Shown here in pieces: positions 17,044-26,627 of a stretch of 64,000 nucleotides of DNA. The notes below the pieces were generated by a model that saw nothing but the letters and a program-made list of their open reading frames with translations, ran no database searches and had not been told where the DNA came from. Position 1 is the stretch's first letter, and each line of letters begins with the position of its first letter. Position numbers and translations under genes: made by a program. This stretch comes from Candidatus Sulfotelmatobacter kueseliae (GTDB lineage Bacteria > Acidobacteriota > Terriglobia > Terriglobales > Acidobacteriaceae), in NCBI GenBank assembly GCA_900290255.1, contig OMOD01000142.1, positions 40,418 to 104,417 of the forward strand, given 5' to 3'.

Positions 17044-18819
17044 ATGCGAATGGTGCGGTTCGGCGCAGTAATGTTGCTCGTGTTGCTGGCGTGCTTTCTG
17101 CCGGCAGCTTCTCAGGATTCGCCTGCCGCTGCAGCGCCGTCTGCGCAAGGTTCGAGCCCAATTTCCGGCGCGCCCGCCCAGAGTGGGGCGCCGATGCCCG
17201 CAGCCAGTCTGACCTTGAATGACGTGATCGACCGAGTCGTCCAGCGAGAACATCTTTTTCTGGCGCAGATGCGCCATCTGCATCCCCTGGTCGAGACCTA
17301 CCTGCAGGACCTGAAGAACGACGGCTCGGGAAATCCTGTCCCCGTCAAAGACAAGTATTTTCTCGGCCGCCTCGACATGTCCGAGGGTCCGGAAGACACT
17401 TCCTTTGTGGGCCAGCCGGGATTCGGCCATCGGCTGGTCACCAAGCTGACCGGGATTTACTCCTTGCACTTCCTTCCTTTGGGTTTCGCTCAGATGGTCG
17501 TGCTCGACACCGATTTTCAAAAGCGGTATTACAACTTCAATTTCATACGCCGCGAATTTCTCGGTGACGTCCGCTGCCTGGTCATCGATGTGCAGCCCAA
17601 AGAGGGCGATAAGATTCCGCGATTCATGGGCAGGATCTGGGTAGAAGACCAGGATTACAACATCGTTCGCTTCAACGGAACGTACACCCCCCATCCCAAG
17701 ATCAATTTCTTCTTCCACTTCGACAGCTGGCGCCTGAACCTGCGCCCGGGAACGTGGTTGCCGGCGTACATCTACACCGAGGAGTCGGACCTGAAAACGG
17801 GTCTGACCAAGACGCTGCATTTCAAGGCGCAGACGCGGCTGTGGGGATATGACCTCAAAGGATTGAGCAAGACGGAGGAGTTTACCCAGATCCTGGTGGA
17901 TTCGCCGCAGTCGGTGAAGGATCAGAGCGAGACGGCGGCCGACGCGACTCCGGTGGTGGCCGAGCGCATGTGGGAGAAGCAGGCCGAAGAGAACGTGGTT
18001 GAGAGGCTGTTAAAGATCGGTCTGCTTGCGCCTCCGGGAGAGGTGGACAAGATTCTGTGCACCGTGGTGAACAATCTGCTGCTCACCAACAACATTGACC
18101 TGCAGGGCGACCTGCACTGCCGTGTGTTGCTGACCGCGCCGCTGGAATCGTTCACCATCGGCCACACCATCGTCGTAAGCCGCGGCCTGCTCGACGTGCT
18201 TCCCGATGAAGCCTCACTGGCCATGGTGCTGGCTCACGAACTCAGCCACATCGTGCTGGGGCACCGTCTCGATACCACTCTCGCCTTCGACGACAAGATG
18301 TTTTTCCCCGATGAGGACTCGTTCCAGCGGCTCGATTTCAAGCGCAGCACTGCGGATGAGGAAGCAGCCGACAACAAGGCTTTGGAATTGCTGAAAAATT
18401 CGCCGTACAAAGACAAGCTGGGCAATGCGGGCCTGTTCCTGAAGGCGCTGCAGCAGAAGGCGCCCGACCTGCCGAATCTAATTCGCCCTCACCTGGGCAA
18501 CAGCCTGTTCCAGGGCAAGGGCGTCCGCATGTCGAGCCTGCTGGCAGCGGCCCCGGCGCTCGACGAAAAGAAGCTCGACCAGATTGCGGCCCTGCCGCTC
18601 GGCGGTCGCCTCAAGGTCGATCCCTGGAGTGATCAGGTGGAACTCTCCAAGGCCAAAGCCGTCGCGCTGAACTCAGCGAACGAGAAGATGGAGTTCGAGA
18701 TCACTCCGTTTTTCCCCCACCTGGCTCGGTTGTCCACCGGAGGCCCGGAGAAGATGGCACTCACTACGTCCTCGCCCGTTACACCGCCGGCCGCGCCGGC
18801 AACACCTGAGCAAAAATAG
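17044..18819 (+). CDS. Exported M48-family metallopeptidase
   Basis: A 591-residue protein with a signal peptide (MRMVRFGAVMLLVLLACFLPAAS) and a zinc-protease core HELSH at residues 398-402. The third ligand is probably in the downstream DEEAADNKALELL segment. The first 280 residues have an outer-membrane-lipoprotein-like beta-rich character (WVEDQDYNIVRFNGTY). This resembles acidobacterial proteins with an M48 domain attached to an uncharacterised N-terminal domain, and the substrate is unknown. It follows the TonB gene on the same strand with AAGGA before the ATG, so the two may be co-transcribed. Confidence 0.8.
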   Translation: MRMVRFGAVMLLVLLACFLPAASQDSPAAAAPSAQGSSPISGAPAQSGAPMPAASLTLNDVIDRVVQREHLFLAQMRHLHPLVETYLQDLKNDGSGNPVPVKDKYFLGRLDMSEGPEDTSFVGQPGFGHRLVTKLTGIYSLHFLPLGFAQMVVLDTDFQKRYYNFNFIRREFLGDVRCLVIDVQPKEGDKIPRFMGRIWVEDQDYNIVRFNGTYTPHPKINFFFHFDSWRLNLRPGTWLPAYIYTEESDLKTGLTKTLHFKAQTRLWGYDLKGLSKTEEFTQILVDSPQSVKDQSETAADATPVVAERMWEKQAEENVVERLLKIGLLAPPGEVDKILCTVVNNLLLTNNIDLQGDLHCRVLLTAPLESFTIGHTIVVSRGLLDVLPDEASLAMVLAHELSHIVLGHRLDTTLAFDDKMFFPDEDSFQRLDFKRSTADEEAADNKALELLKNSPYKDKLGNAGLFLKALQQKAPDLPNLIRPHLGNSLFQGKGVRMSSLLAAAPALDEKKLDQIAALPLGGRLKVDPWSDQVELSKAKAVALNSANEKMEFEITPFFPHLARLSTGGPEKMALTTSSPVTPPAAPATPEQK

Positions 18820-19012
18820 TTTTGTGAAAAAGAGAATGCGCCGGGTGGCGCAAGTTTTCAGGTCTGCGGTAGCAGTTGCCTGGATTCCTAGGCGTTAGCC
18901 ACCGAAGTACATGCCGGACTGCAGGCGGCTGGGGCAACCCCAGGTTGCCTTCGCGCACACCACGGCGACACGTATTCTCTGCCACCTGTCTTTCGGGGAT
19001 TTTACGAAGTAG

Positions 19013-19177
19013 TTACTGGATGGCACTACCCACTTGCGAGAAAACGTTGTTGGCATTGGAACCGATGAGCCGCACCGTGCCGATAACAATCACCAGAATC
19101 ACCGCCAGCATGACGGCATATTCGGCGATATCCTGACCGCGCTCGTCATTCCACAGTTGCTGCAGCAGTTTTGCCAC
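19013..19177 (-). CDS. Flp family type IVb pilin
   Basis: A 54-residue pilin precursor that starts with GTG and has GAGGAG six bases upstream. The Flp hallmark ERGQDIAEYAVMLAVI is present: a short hydrophilic leader, the conserved Glu at +5 of the mature region and Tyr, then a hydrophobic helix (VMLAVILVIVIGTV). Prepilin cleavage would fall before or within GQDIAEYA. Flp pilins are the major subunits of Tad pili used for surface attachment. No tad assembly genes are visible in the window, so it is an orphan here or lies apart from its locus. A NarL-type two-component pair is transcribed in the same direction just upstream. Confidence 0.82.
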   Translation of the reverse strand: MAKLLQQLWNDERGQDIAEYAVMLAVILVIVIGTVRLIGSNANNVFSQVGSAIQ

Positions 19178-19345
19178 GGGGGCTCCTCGTTTCTGGCCAG
19201 ATCCAACGACACGGAATTACGCCCGCTCTAATTCCACACCCTGATTTTCAGGCTGGTCTAGCTCGATAATAATAATGGCCGGAATGCGTCTCGCCAATGG
19301 CACAAACGTGCCAGCGGGTCGCCATGGCAGCCGTCAACCCGGAAT

Positions 19346-20035
19346 TCAGGCAATACTCTTGAGCGGCAAGGCTTGGTTGACTGCAAACAAAGCCAGTTCC
19401 AGCCGGGTCGAAACCCCTAGTTTGTCGAAGATGTTACTCAGGTGATGTTTGACCGTGTCTTCGCTGATCTTGAAATACTCTGCGATCTCCTTGTTGGCGT
19501 ATCCGGCAACCACCGCCGAAACAATCTCCAATTCGCGCGGCGTCAGCCCGAATTTTTTCTGCCGCGCCTCGTCGACCGAAGACTGCATCAGGGTGCGCAG
19601 GTACTGCACCAGGTTCGACACGCTCTCGCGTCCCACCCAGTATTCTCCCGCCATCACGGTGTGAATCGCTTTCAGCAGCAGTTGCGTGGCCGAATCCTTG
19701 AGCACTACGCCGCGGGCGCCCAACTGCAGCGCCTCCACGATCTGGCTCTTCTCGGCCGCCGCGGTCAGCAGAATAACCCGCACCGGAGAAGCGCCGGGCA
19801 CGACACTGAGATCGCGCAGGGCCTCCAGCCCCGGATGCTTGGGCATGGCCAGATCGAGCAGCAGAATGTCCGGCTTCAGTTGTCGCGCCAGCTTCACCGC
19901 CTCGGCACCGTCGGCAGCTTCGCCCAGGACTTGGAGGTCTGCTTCGGCTTCCAGCAACCGCCGCAGACCATCGCGGAAGATGGGGTGGTCATCGGCGATC
20001 AGAATGCGAACGGTTTGCGCTTTCCTAAAATTCAT
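19346..20035 (-). CDS. NarL/FixJ-type response regulator
   Basis: A 229-residue DNA-binding response regulator. The receiver domain has the acidic pair in IADDHP, the phospho-acceptor aspartate in LLLDLAMP (about residue 55-60), the LLTAAAE threonine and the VLKDS lysine. The C-terminal LuxR-type helix-turn-helix is LTPRELEIV ... ANKEIAEYFKISEDTVKHHLSNIFDKLGV. Its start overlaps the stop of the histidine kinase gene by 11 bases, so the pair is translationally coupled. GAGGAAG lies 7 bases upstream. The downstream minus-strand Flp pilin gene is a possible target. Confidence 0.9.
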   Translation of the reverse strand: MNFRKAQTVRILIADDHPIFRDGLRRLLEAEADLQVLGEAADGAEAVKLARQLKPDILLLDLAMPKHPGLEALRDLSVVPGASPVRVILLTAAAEKSQIVEALQLGARGVVLKDSATQLLLKAIHTVMAGEYWVGRESVSNLVQYLRTLMQSSVDEARQKKFGLTPRELEIVSAVVAGYANKEIAEYFKISEDTVKHHLSNIFDKLGVSTRLELALFAVNQALPLKSIA

Positions 20036-21842
20036 GGGGCACTTCCTCGCGCGGTAGGGTAATCTCCAGGCGCGTTCCTTTTCCGGGAGTTGATTCTACC
20101 GTGAGTTCGCCGGCAATCAAACGCACCCGTTCCTTAATGATCATAGGTCCTTTGCCCACGCTTTCCATTTGATCGTGGTTGAGCCGCCCAGCGAAGGGGA
20201 ACCCCTTGCCGTCGTCTTCAATCGTAAGATTCCACTGGTCGCGGCTGCAGCCAAGCCGCACCAGGGCGTGACGCGCGCCGCTGTGCTTTCTAACGTTGAC
20301 CAGTCCCTCCTGCACGATGCGGAGTACTTCCCGGCACACGCGCTGCGGCATGTCCAGTTCCTCGACGTCGGTAACGAAGCGGGCGCTGATGCCAGTCTCG
20401 CGCTGGAAGCGCTCGACCGCATCGCTCAAAACGCCCAGCAGCCGTTGCGCATCCACGTCGATGGCTTTCATCTGTTGCATCAGCTCGCGCAGCTTGAGCA
20501 CCTCCTCGCGGAGCAGTCCCTGGATGCGCCCCAATTCTTCGCTGATGGGCCGCTTGGCCTCGGCCTGGCGGCGCAACACATCGACCTGCATCTCGACCGC
20601 GATCAGCGACTGCACTGCGCCATCGTGCAGTTCGCGCGCCACGCGGGCGCGCTCGGCCGCTCCCGCCCGGCGGCGCAGCCGGTGCAAAAGGTAAACGTTG
20701 TAGATCGCCGGTCCCACCTGCTGTACCAGATTCAGCAGAAAGCGAAGTTCCTCCTGCTTCTCGCCTTGCCAGAAGGGGTCGAACAGGAAGACGCGCCCTC
20801 TCCATTCTTCTCCGAACAGGAATGCCACCGTAATCAGCGAACCGAACGTCTGCGCATCGCGCACGCGGGAAATGGACGATGGGTCAGCCGCGGGCAATGG
20901 GTTGCCGTCGCGATCGAGCGCCAAGATGAACCAGCGACCCTTCTTGCTTGCGGCATGGCAGACTTCTCCCGGGAAATCGTCCAGATAAGTGCTCGCGTCC
21001 GCCGGCTTCGAATCCAGCCAACGAAACTCGCCAAACGCTCCGTCGCTGGCCTTGTTCAGTTCCCCCAGAAAAACCCGGTGGCTGTGAGATTCCTGCGAGG
21101 CTACCAGCAGGCGCGACGCGCCATACATGGCCGCGGTTTCCTGGAAGATCCGCTGCATGGTTCCGGTCAGCCCATCTTCCACCCGCACTCGGGACAGAAA
21201 GCGGGTAATCACCGTTTTTTCGGCTCGCAGGCTTTTTTGCTGCTCGGCCAGATAGCCCAGCAGCAGCCCCATCACAATCAGGTAGACCGAGAGCATGAAC
21301 AGACGCTCGGGTTCGAACTCAGGCAGGTTCACGCGTAAACCGAGGAACTGCCTCAGCGCCGGCGAACCACCCGGACCCAGCCAGCCGTGGAGCAGCACAA
21401 AACCTCCCATCCACAGCAAGGCCACTTCGGCAGCAGCCGTGCCCAGCGTCTCCCAGAGACCCCAACGGTAGGCGGCCGCGGCCAACACGAAAAAGAAAAA
21501 CAGAAAGAAGGGGCTTCGGGGTCCTTCGGCGAAAATCGAAATCAAGGCGGGCCATACGATATCTCCCGCATGCACCAGGACGCGAAAAGCAGCGGTGGAC
21601 TGCTGCCGCCGCCGCAGCAGCATCATGATGAGAATGCCGTTGGCCAGATAAAACACGAACAGACCGTAGGCCGCCCACGAATGGCCCAGTTCGGTTGGGT
21701 CCATGCGGATGGCTGCCAGCGCCGCAGCGGCCAGGAACACCCGGGCGGTCGCCAGCCAGCGCTCAACCCGGCGGGTCTCGCTCGGGTCTGGCGCAATTTG
21801 CAATCGCCACGACTGTCGGTAGCGTTCAGCGTAGGAAGGCAA
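20025..21842 (-). CDS. NarL-type sensor histidine kinase (HisKA_3) with GAF domain
   Basis: A 605-residue membrane sensor starting at TTG with GGAGA upstream. About five hydrophobic segments (residues 30-200) are followed by a GAF-like region (about 215-370). The HisKA_3 dimerisation domain then carries the phospho-accepting histidine in RVARELHDGAVQSL. A HATPase domain follows with VQEGLVNVRKHS, IEDDGKGFPF and GKGTRLEITLP. It should phosphorylate the coupled response regulator. The input signal is unknown; GAF implies a small ligand or redox/light cue. Confidence 0.88.
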   Translation of the reverse strand: MPSYAERYRQSWRLQIAPDPSETRRVERWLATARVFLAAAALAAIRMDPTELGHSWAAYGLFVFYLANGILIMMLLRRRQQSTAAFRVLVHAGDIVWPALISIFAEGPRSPFFLFFFFVLAAAAYRWGLWETLGTAAAEVALLWMGGFVLLHGWLGPGGSPALRQFLGLRVNLPEFEPERLFMLSVYLIVMGLLLGYLAEQQKSLRAEKTVITRFLSRVRVEDGLTGTMQRIFQETAAMYGASRLLVASQESHSHRVFLGELNKASDGAFGEFRWLDSKPADASTYLDDFPGEVCHAASKKGRWFILALDRDGNPLPAADPSSISRVRDAQTFGSLITVAFLFGEEWRGRVFLFDPFWQGEKQEELRFLLNLVQQVGPAIYNVYLLHRLRRRAGAAERARVARELHDGAVQSLIAVEMQVDVLRRQAEAKRPISEELGRIQGLLREEVLKLRELMQQMKAIDVDAQRLLGVLSDAVERFQRETGISARFVTDVEELDMPQRVCREVLRIVQEGLVNVRKHSGARHALVRLGCSRDQWNLTIEDDGKGFPFAGRLNHDQMESVGKGPMIIKERVRLIAGELTVESTPGKGTRLEITLPREEVPHEF

Positions 21843-22034
21843 TTAGATCAATCTCCGCGCGGCAGGGCAGGCTGTGACCCATAGGATTGAACCAGAAACG
21901 ATTACCGACCAGCAACGCTTTCGGTGTGCGCCGCCCATCTACCACGGACTCCTTTAGACTTTGACACGCTAGGTTACTACAGTAACCACGATCGCTCCAC
22001 TTCCCCGGTCTAGAATGGCTGCGGAGGCCATGGC

Positions 22035-23783
22035 TTGAGCAAACTCTCCAAAGTGTGGCTGGCCGCGCTCATAGCGGCACTGGCCACAGCCGTATCGGCA
22101 GCCCTCTTTCTGCCCCAATCCTTCCGCCTGAGTGCCCTGAGCGATCTGATCCAGTGCTTTCTGTTGCTCTCTGGTGCTGTCTCGTTCGTACCCCTGGCAC
22201 TGCGTTCGCGGGGACGCATGCGGCTGTTCTGGTCGCTGGTTACTCTGGGCATTGGTTTCTGGTTTTCCTATCAACTGCTGTGGACTAACAACGAGGTTGT
22301 GCTGCGCCGTGACGTGCCCGACCTTTACGCCGGCGACATCATTCTCTTCCTGAACCTGGTTCCCTTGATGGCGGCGCTGGCTTTGCGTCCACATGTGCCG
22401 CAGGATGAATATGCCGCCCGTCTCAGACGTCTTGACTTCGCACTCCTGCTGGTGTGGTGGTTCTATCTTTACGTCCTGGTAGTCATTCCCTGGCAATATG
22501 TCGTGCCGAACGTAACGGCGTACGATCACAACCTGGACGCGGCCTACAACGCGGAGAAGTTGGTCGTCCTCACTGGCTTGGCAGCCTGTTGGCTGACCAG
22601 CAAAGGTCATTGGCGCAGGCTGTATGCCAGTTTGTTTTGCGTGAACCTCAGCTACTCCGCCGGTTCTACCTTTGCAAACTGGGCTATCGAGCGGAAGACG
22701 TATTACAGCGGCAGTCTTTATGACATTCCGCTGGTGATTGCCATGGCTGGCCTTACCTGGGTTGGCTTGTCGACCAAGGCCGACACGCCCGAGGCCGAGG
22801 GCAAAGTATCAACCGTGTATGGCGTGTGGGTCGCCCGCTGCGGCATGATTGCCGCGTTCTCCCTGCCTCTATTGGCAGCCTGGACTCTTTCCGATACAAG
22901 GATTCCTTCGCGCATCCGCATGTTCCGGCTGGCACTGACTCTGGTTGCCGCATTGGCGATGGGCATCATGGTGTTCTTCCGCCAGCATCGTCTCGACCGC
23001 GAATTGATGCATCTGCTCGACCACTCGCGGAAGTCTTTTGACACTCTCAAACATCTTCAGGCCCAGATCCTGCAATCGGAGAAGCTGGCTTCGATCGGGC
23101 AACTGGTCGCGGGTGCGGCGCACGAACTCAATAATCCGATCACCGCCATGCTGGGCTATTCCGACTTGCTGCTGAGTACGCAGCTCACAGCCGAACAGGA
23201 ACCTCTAGCGGCAAAGATCGGCCAATACTCCCGCCGTACCAAGGCGCTGGTCGCCAGTCTGATCAGCTTCGCCCGGCAGGCGCCTGCGCCGAAGATGCTG
23301 ATTGATCTCAACACCCTGGCGCGCACCGCCGTCAAACTGGCACAACCGCAATGGGAGCCTCTCCACATCGAAGTACGGGTCCAGTTCGACGCCGCCCTGC
23401 CGAAGGTGCTGGGAGACTCCAATCAGCTGCTTCAAATGTGCCTGCAACTGGTGGGAAACTGCCTTCATATCATGAGCGAGAGGGGCGGCAAGATCCTGAC
23501 CGTCAGCAGCCAGCGGCAGGCCGACACAGCCGTGCTGCAGATTTCCACTGGCTCCGCTCCTTCCCCCTCATCGGCGGGCCTGCATGCGGCTGATCCTGAA
23601 GACAGCCTCGGTCTGGCCGCATGTCAGGGCATCTTGCAGGAACATCGTGGTCGGATTTCATGCCAGCGGTGCGACGATGGCGCGTTGCTGCTGCGCGTGG
23701 AACTGCCCACTGCGGAAACTGCCCCAGCCCAGTCCGAAGAAACTACGGTGCCGGCATCGTGGCAAGCGCAACCGTTCGCTTGA
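22035..23783 (+). CDS. Membrane histidine kinase with degenerate ATPase domain
   Basis: A 582-residue protein starting at TTG with GGAGG 7 bases upstream. The first 320 residues hold about nine hydrophobic segments. The HisKA domain is intact around GQLVAGAAHELNNPITAMLGYSDLL, with His363. The catalytic ATPase part is divergent: the N-box is LLQMCLQLVGNCLHI, with only one of the usual asparagines, and the DxGxG G1 box is missing, replaced by a Ser/Pro-rich stretch. A GLAACQGILQEHRG segment remains. It may be a weak kinase, a phosphatase or a signalling scaffold. Its 3' end overlaps the convergent rlmN gene by 41 bases. Confidence 0.78.
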   Translation: MSKLSKVWLAALIAALATAVSAALFLPQSFRLSALSDLIQCFLLLSGAVSFVPLALRSRGRMRLFWSLVTLGIGFWFSYQLLWTNNEVVLRRDVPDLYAGDIILFLNLVPLMAALALRPHVPQDEYAARLRRLDFALLLVWWFYLYVLVVIPWQYVVPNVTAYDHNLDAAYNAEKLVVLTGLAACWLTSKGHWRRLYASLFCVNLSYSAGSTFANWAIERKTYYSGSLYDIPLVIAMAGLTWVGLSTKADTPEAEGKVSTVYGVWVARCGMIAAFSLPLLAAWTLSDTRIPSRIRMFRLALTLVAALAMGIMVFFRQHRLDRELMHLLDHSRKSFDTLKHLQAQILQSEKLASIGQLVAGAAHELNNPITAMLGYSDLLLSTQLTAEQEPLAAKIGQYSRRTKALVASLISFARQAPAPKMLIDLNTLARTAVKLAQPQWEPLHIEVRVQFDAALPKVLGDSNQLLQMCLQLVGNCLHIMSERGGKILTVSSQRQADTAVLQISTGSAPSPSSAGLHAADPEDSLGLAACQGILQEHRGRISCQRCDDGALLLRVELPTAETAPAQSEETTVPASWQAQPFA

Positions 23784-24930
23784 GTTGACCGCAGGCCGCG
23801 TAGATATCGCGGCCGCGCGGACGTCGCACAAAGGTTGGGATTCCTGCCGCGATCAACACTTGCTGGAAAGCGGCTACCCGCTCCGCCGCGGGAGTGGAAA
23901 AGTCGATGCCCGGCCCCGGATTCAGCGCAATCAGATTGACTTTGGCGCGCATGCGGCGCAGCAACTCCGCGACTTCCTTGGCGTTCTCGGGCGCATCGTT
24001 GACTTCGTTCAGGAGCACGTATTCGAAGGTGATTCGTTCGCGATGGCGCAGAGGAAAATTACCCGCCGCCGCCAGCAGCTTTTCCAGATTCCATTTGCGA
24101 TTCAGCGGCATCAGCCGGGTGCGCAATTCGTCATTCGACGCGTTCAGCGAGATGGCCAGCTTCGGCCGGACCGGTTCTTCACCGAAATCATGAATGCGCG
24201 GCACAATGCCCGCGGTCGAAACCGTCATGCGCGATTCGGCCACGCCGACTTCCTGCACCAGCAGACGCACTGCTTTCATGAAATTGTCGTAATTGAGGAA
24301 CGGCTCGCCCATCCCCATGAAGACAAGATTGATGCGATCCTCGGGTGGCGAGACTTTCTGATCCTTGAGCACCGCGCATACCTGGCCCACGATTTCGCCC
24401 GCGCTCAGGTTTCGTTTCACGCCCAGCAACGCGGTCAGGCAGAATTGACAATCGACGGCGCAGCCTACCTGGCTCGAAATGCAGATCGTCGCGCGATCCC
24501 AGCCGCGAGCGGCGTTCCAGAATGTGTGGGGGCGGGCGTCCTCGCCCGTCCGGCCGAGCGAAGGCTCGGCGGCACTTGCCGAATCGCCCGCCTCGCTTCC
24601 ATCCCCGGCTTCGCCGCCGTCGCCTTCCGGCATCCACACCGTTTCCACACTCTGACCGTCGGGAAATCCGATCAAATAGCGCACCGTTCCGTCCTGTGAC
24701 ACGAATCGTTGTTCGATCGCAGGCAGGCCGATCGAGACGCCTTTTTGGGCCAGACCAGCGCGAAACTGCTGGGGCAGAGTGGAAATCTGCTCAATCGAAT
24801 CCACGCGCTGGCGATACACCGCCTCTAGAAGCTGCTGCGCGCGGTAAGCCGGCTCGCCTGCGCTCTCGACGAGCGCGGCGATCTCGGTGCGGTCCAGCCC
24901 GAGCAGCGCGACTTGCGAGGAATTGGTCAT
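23743..24930 (-). CDS. rlmN: Dual-specificity RNA methyltransferase RlmN with insertion
   Basis: A 395-residue radical-SAM enzyme that methylates C2 of A2503 in 23S rRNA (and A37 of some tRNAs). The cluster motif CAVDCQFC (Cys157, 161, 164), GMGEPFLNYDN, MPLNRKWNLEKLL and the C-terminal methyl-acceptor cysteine in RDIYAACGQL are intact. The expected short link between VWMP and ATICISSQVGC is expanded by about 45 residues (102-146), rich in Gly/Ala/Asp/Glu. Its DNA contains two perfect hairpins of the intergenic palindrome type. The gene otherwise has the full domain and normal motifs, so it is probably functional. It converges on the kinase gene with a 41-base overlap. Confidence 0.93.
   Translation of the reverse strand: MTNSSQVALLGLDRTEIAALVESAGEPAYRAQQLLEAVYRQRVDSIEQISTLPQQFRAGLAQKGVSIGLPAIEQRFVSQDGTVRYLIGFPDGQSVETVWMPEGDGGEAGDGSEAGDSASAAEPSLGRTGEDARPHTFWNAARGWDRATICISSQVGCAVDCQFCLTALLGVKRNLSAGEIVGQVCAVLKDQKVSPPEDRINLVFMGMGEPFLNYDNFMKAVRLLVQEVGVAESRMTVSTAGIVPRIHDFGEEPVRPKLAISLNASNDELRTRLMPLNRKWNLEKLLAAAGNFPLRHRERITFEYVLLNEVNDAPENAKEVAELLRRMRAKVNLIALNPGPGIDFSTPAAERVAAFQQVLIAAGIPTFVRRPRGRDIYAACGQLKRTVALATMPAP
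24533..24570. repeat. Palindromic element inside rlmN
   Basis: Two adjacent perfect hairpins, CGGGCG-TCCT-CGCCCG (24533-24548) and GCCGAGC-GAAG-GCTCGGC (24553-24570), lie within the rlmN coding sequence. They encode part of the extra linker (about residues 121-133). Their style matches the intergenic palindromic elements elsewhere in the window. Confidence 0.7.
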
Positions 24931-25150
24931 GAACTGGAATCGGCCGGCCTGACCAGAACCTCGCCAGGCCCATCATTAGCAGCTAACCCCCAGCACCGAA
25001 CAGCCGTTTAACTCACTGATTCTAAATCACTAAACTATTCTCGCACAGCCGCCGCGCGGGTTCAGAATAATTGTGTCAGAATAGTAAAGATCCTTCCACG
25101 GCAACTTTACTGGGGTGTAGAAGTAATTTTCATACGAGCAAGAAGCACTC

Positions 25151-26428
25151 ATGGCCCGAGAAGTTCGCAGTATCCGCCGGCAGGCGCTGCCCAATGGTCT
25201 GACGATCATTACCGAGCAGATGCCGCACATCCGTTCCGCTTCCATTGGCATTTGGCTCGAGACCGGTTCCCGCGACGAAGACGCCGAATGGAACGGAATC
25301 TCCCACTTCATCGAGCACATGGTGTTCAAAGGCACGCAGCATCGCACGGCGGAGGAAATCGCCCGCCAGGTGGATTCGATCGGCGGCAACATGGACGCGT
25401 TCACCGCCAAGGAGTGCATCTGTTTCAACGTGAAGGTGCTCGACGAACATATTCCGACGGCGCTCGACATCCTGAGCGATCTGGTTCTGAATCCGGTCTT
25501 TGATGCCGCTGACATTGTCCGCGAGCGCGGCGTGATCCTCGAAGAAATCAAGATGGACGAGGACAACCCCGACTATCTGGTGCACGAAATCTTCACCCAG
25601 AATTTCTGGAAAGATCATCCTCTCGGCAAGCCGATTCTCGGCACCAAGGAGACGGTAAAGCGTTTCGAGCGTCAGACGGTGCTTGACGCCTACGCTCGCC
25701 GGTTCGTGCCCGGGAATATCATCGTGTCGGCGGCGGGCAATCTCGATCATGAGCGCTTCGTCGAGCTGGTGACGCGGCAGTTCGAGCACATGAAGCCGAT
25801 GAAGAATGGCTTCCATTCCTCGGCGCCGAAGATCGCGGCGCGCATCATTCTGCGCAACAAAAAGGCGCTGGAGCAGGTGCAGCTGTGCCTGGGCGTGCCG
25901 GCGCATCCGATCGCACATGAGAAACGCCACGCCGGCTATGTTTTGAATACCCTGCTCGGCGGCGGAATGAGCTCGCGCCTGTTCCAGAACATTCGCGAGC
26001 GCCAGGGACTGGTTTACTCCATCTACAGCGATCTCAATCCCTATCGCGACACTGGATGCCTCGCGGTCTACGCCGGAACCTCTCTCGCCTCAGCCGCCAA
26101 AGTGGTGCAGTCAGTGGTCAGCGAATTCCGCAAGCTCAAGACCGAAGCGGTGCAGGAAGAGGAATTGCGCCGCGCGAAGGCCCAGCTCAAAGGCAGCCTG
26201 ATGCTTTCCCTTGAGTCCAGCACCGCCCGCATGTCGAACCTGGCCCGCCAGGAAATGTATTTCGAGCGCTACTACGATCTTGACGAACTGATCGAGCGCA
26301 TCGAAGCCGTGACCGCGGAAGATCTGGCCAATCTGGCTAACGAGTTCTTCAAGACCGAGGCAGTCGCCGTAACCGTGCTGGGGAACCTGCCTGGCCTGAA
26401 AATCACTCGCGGTCAGCTGGCCTGCTAG
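25151..26428 (+). CDS. M16-family zinc peptidase (processing-peptidase-like)
   Basis: A 425-residue M16B peptidase of the PqqL/YmxG or mitochondrial processing peptidase beta type. The inverted zinc motif HFIEH (His52, Glu55, His56) is present, and the downstream glutamate ligand probably lies in the GVILEEIKMDEDNP segment. The C-terminal half has the LGGGMSSRLFQNIRERQGLVYSIYS signature. No signal peptide is evident. It probably degrades short peptides in the cytosol or periplasm. The start ATG has only a weak purine-rich ribosome-binding site. It precedes a TonB gene by about 200 bases. Confidence 0.88.
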   Translation: MAREVRSIRRQALPNGLTIITEQMPHIRSASIGIWLETGSRDEDAEWNGISHFIEHMVFKGTQHRTAEEIARQVDSIGGNMDAFTAKECICFNVKVLDEHIPTALDILSDLVLNPVFDAADIVRERGVILEEIKMDEDNPDYLVHEIFTQNFWKDHPLGKPILGTKETVKRFERQTVLDAYARRFVPGNIIVSAAGNLDHERFVELVTRQFEHMKPMKNGFHSSAPKIAARIILRNKKALEQVQLCLGVPAHPIAHEKRHAGYVLNTLLGGGMSSRLFQNIRERQGLVYSIYSDLNPYRDTGCLAVYAGTSLASAAKVVQSVVSEFRKLKTEAVQEEELRRAKAQLKGSLMLSLESSTARMSNLARQEMYFERYYDLDELIERIEAVTAEDLANLANEFFKTEAVAVTVLGNLPGLKITRGQLAC

Positions 26429-26627
26429 GGACCCCCAACGTTGACTGTGGATCTGGCAGATGCCTGGCGTCCTGGCGCTCGAGTCAAAAGCCCAAAAAGT
26501 CGCCCCAATATGGCACGAATGGGCCATAGAAAGGGCCTGGAAACCCCACGCTTTTTCTGGCCTTTGAAGGCTTTTCGAGGCATACTATGCGTAGAGTCGT
26601 CCCCCAGGAGCGGCCCCAGGGATCCCC

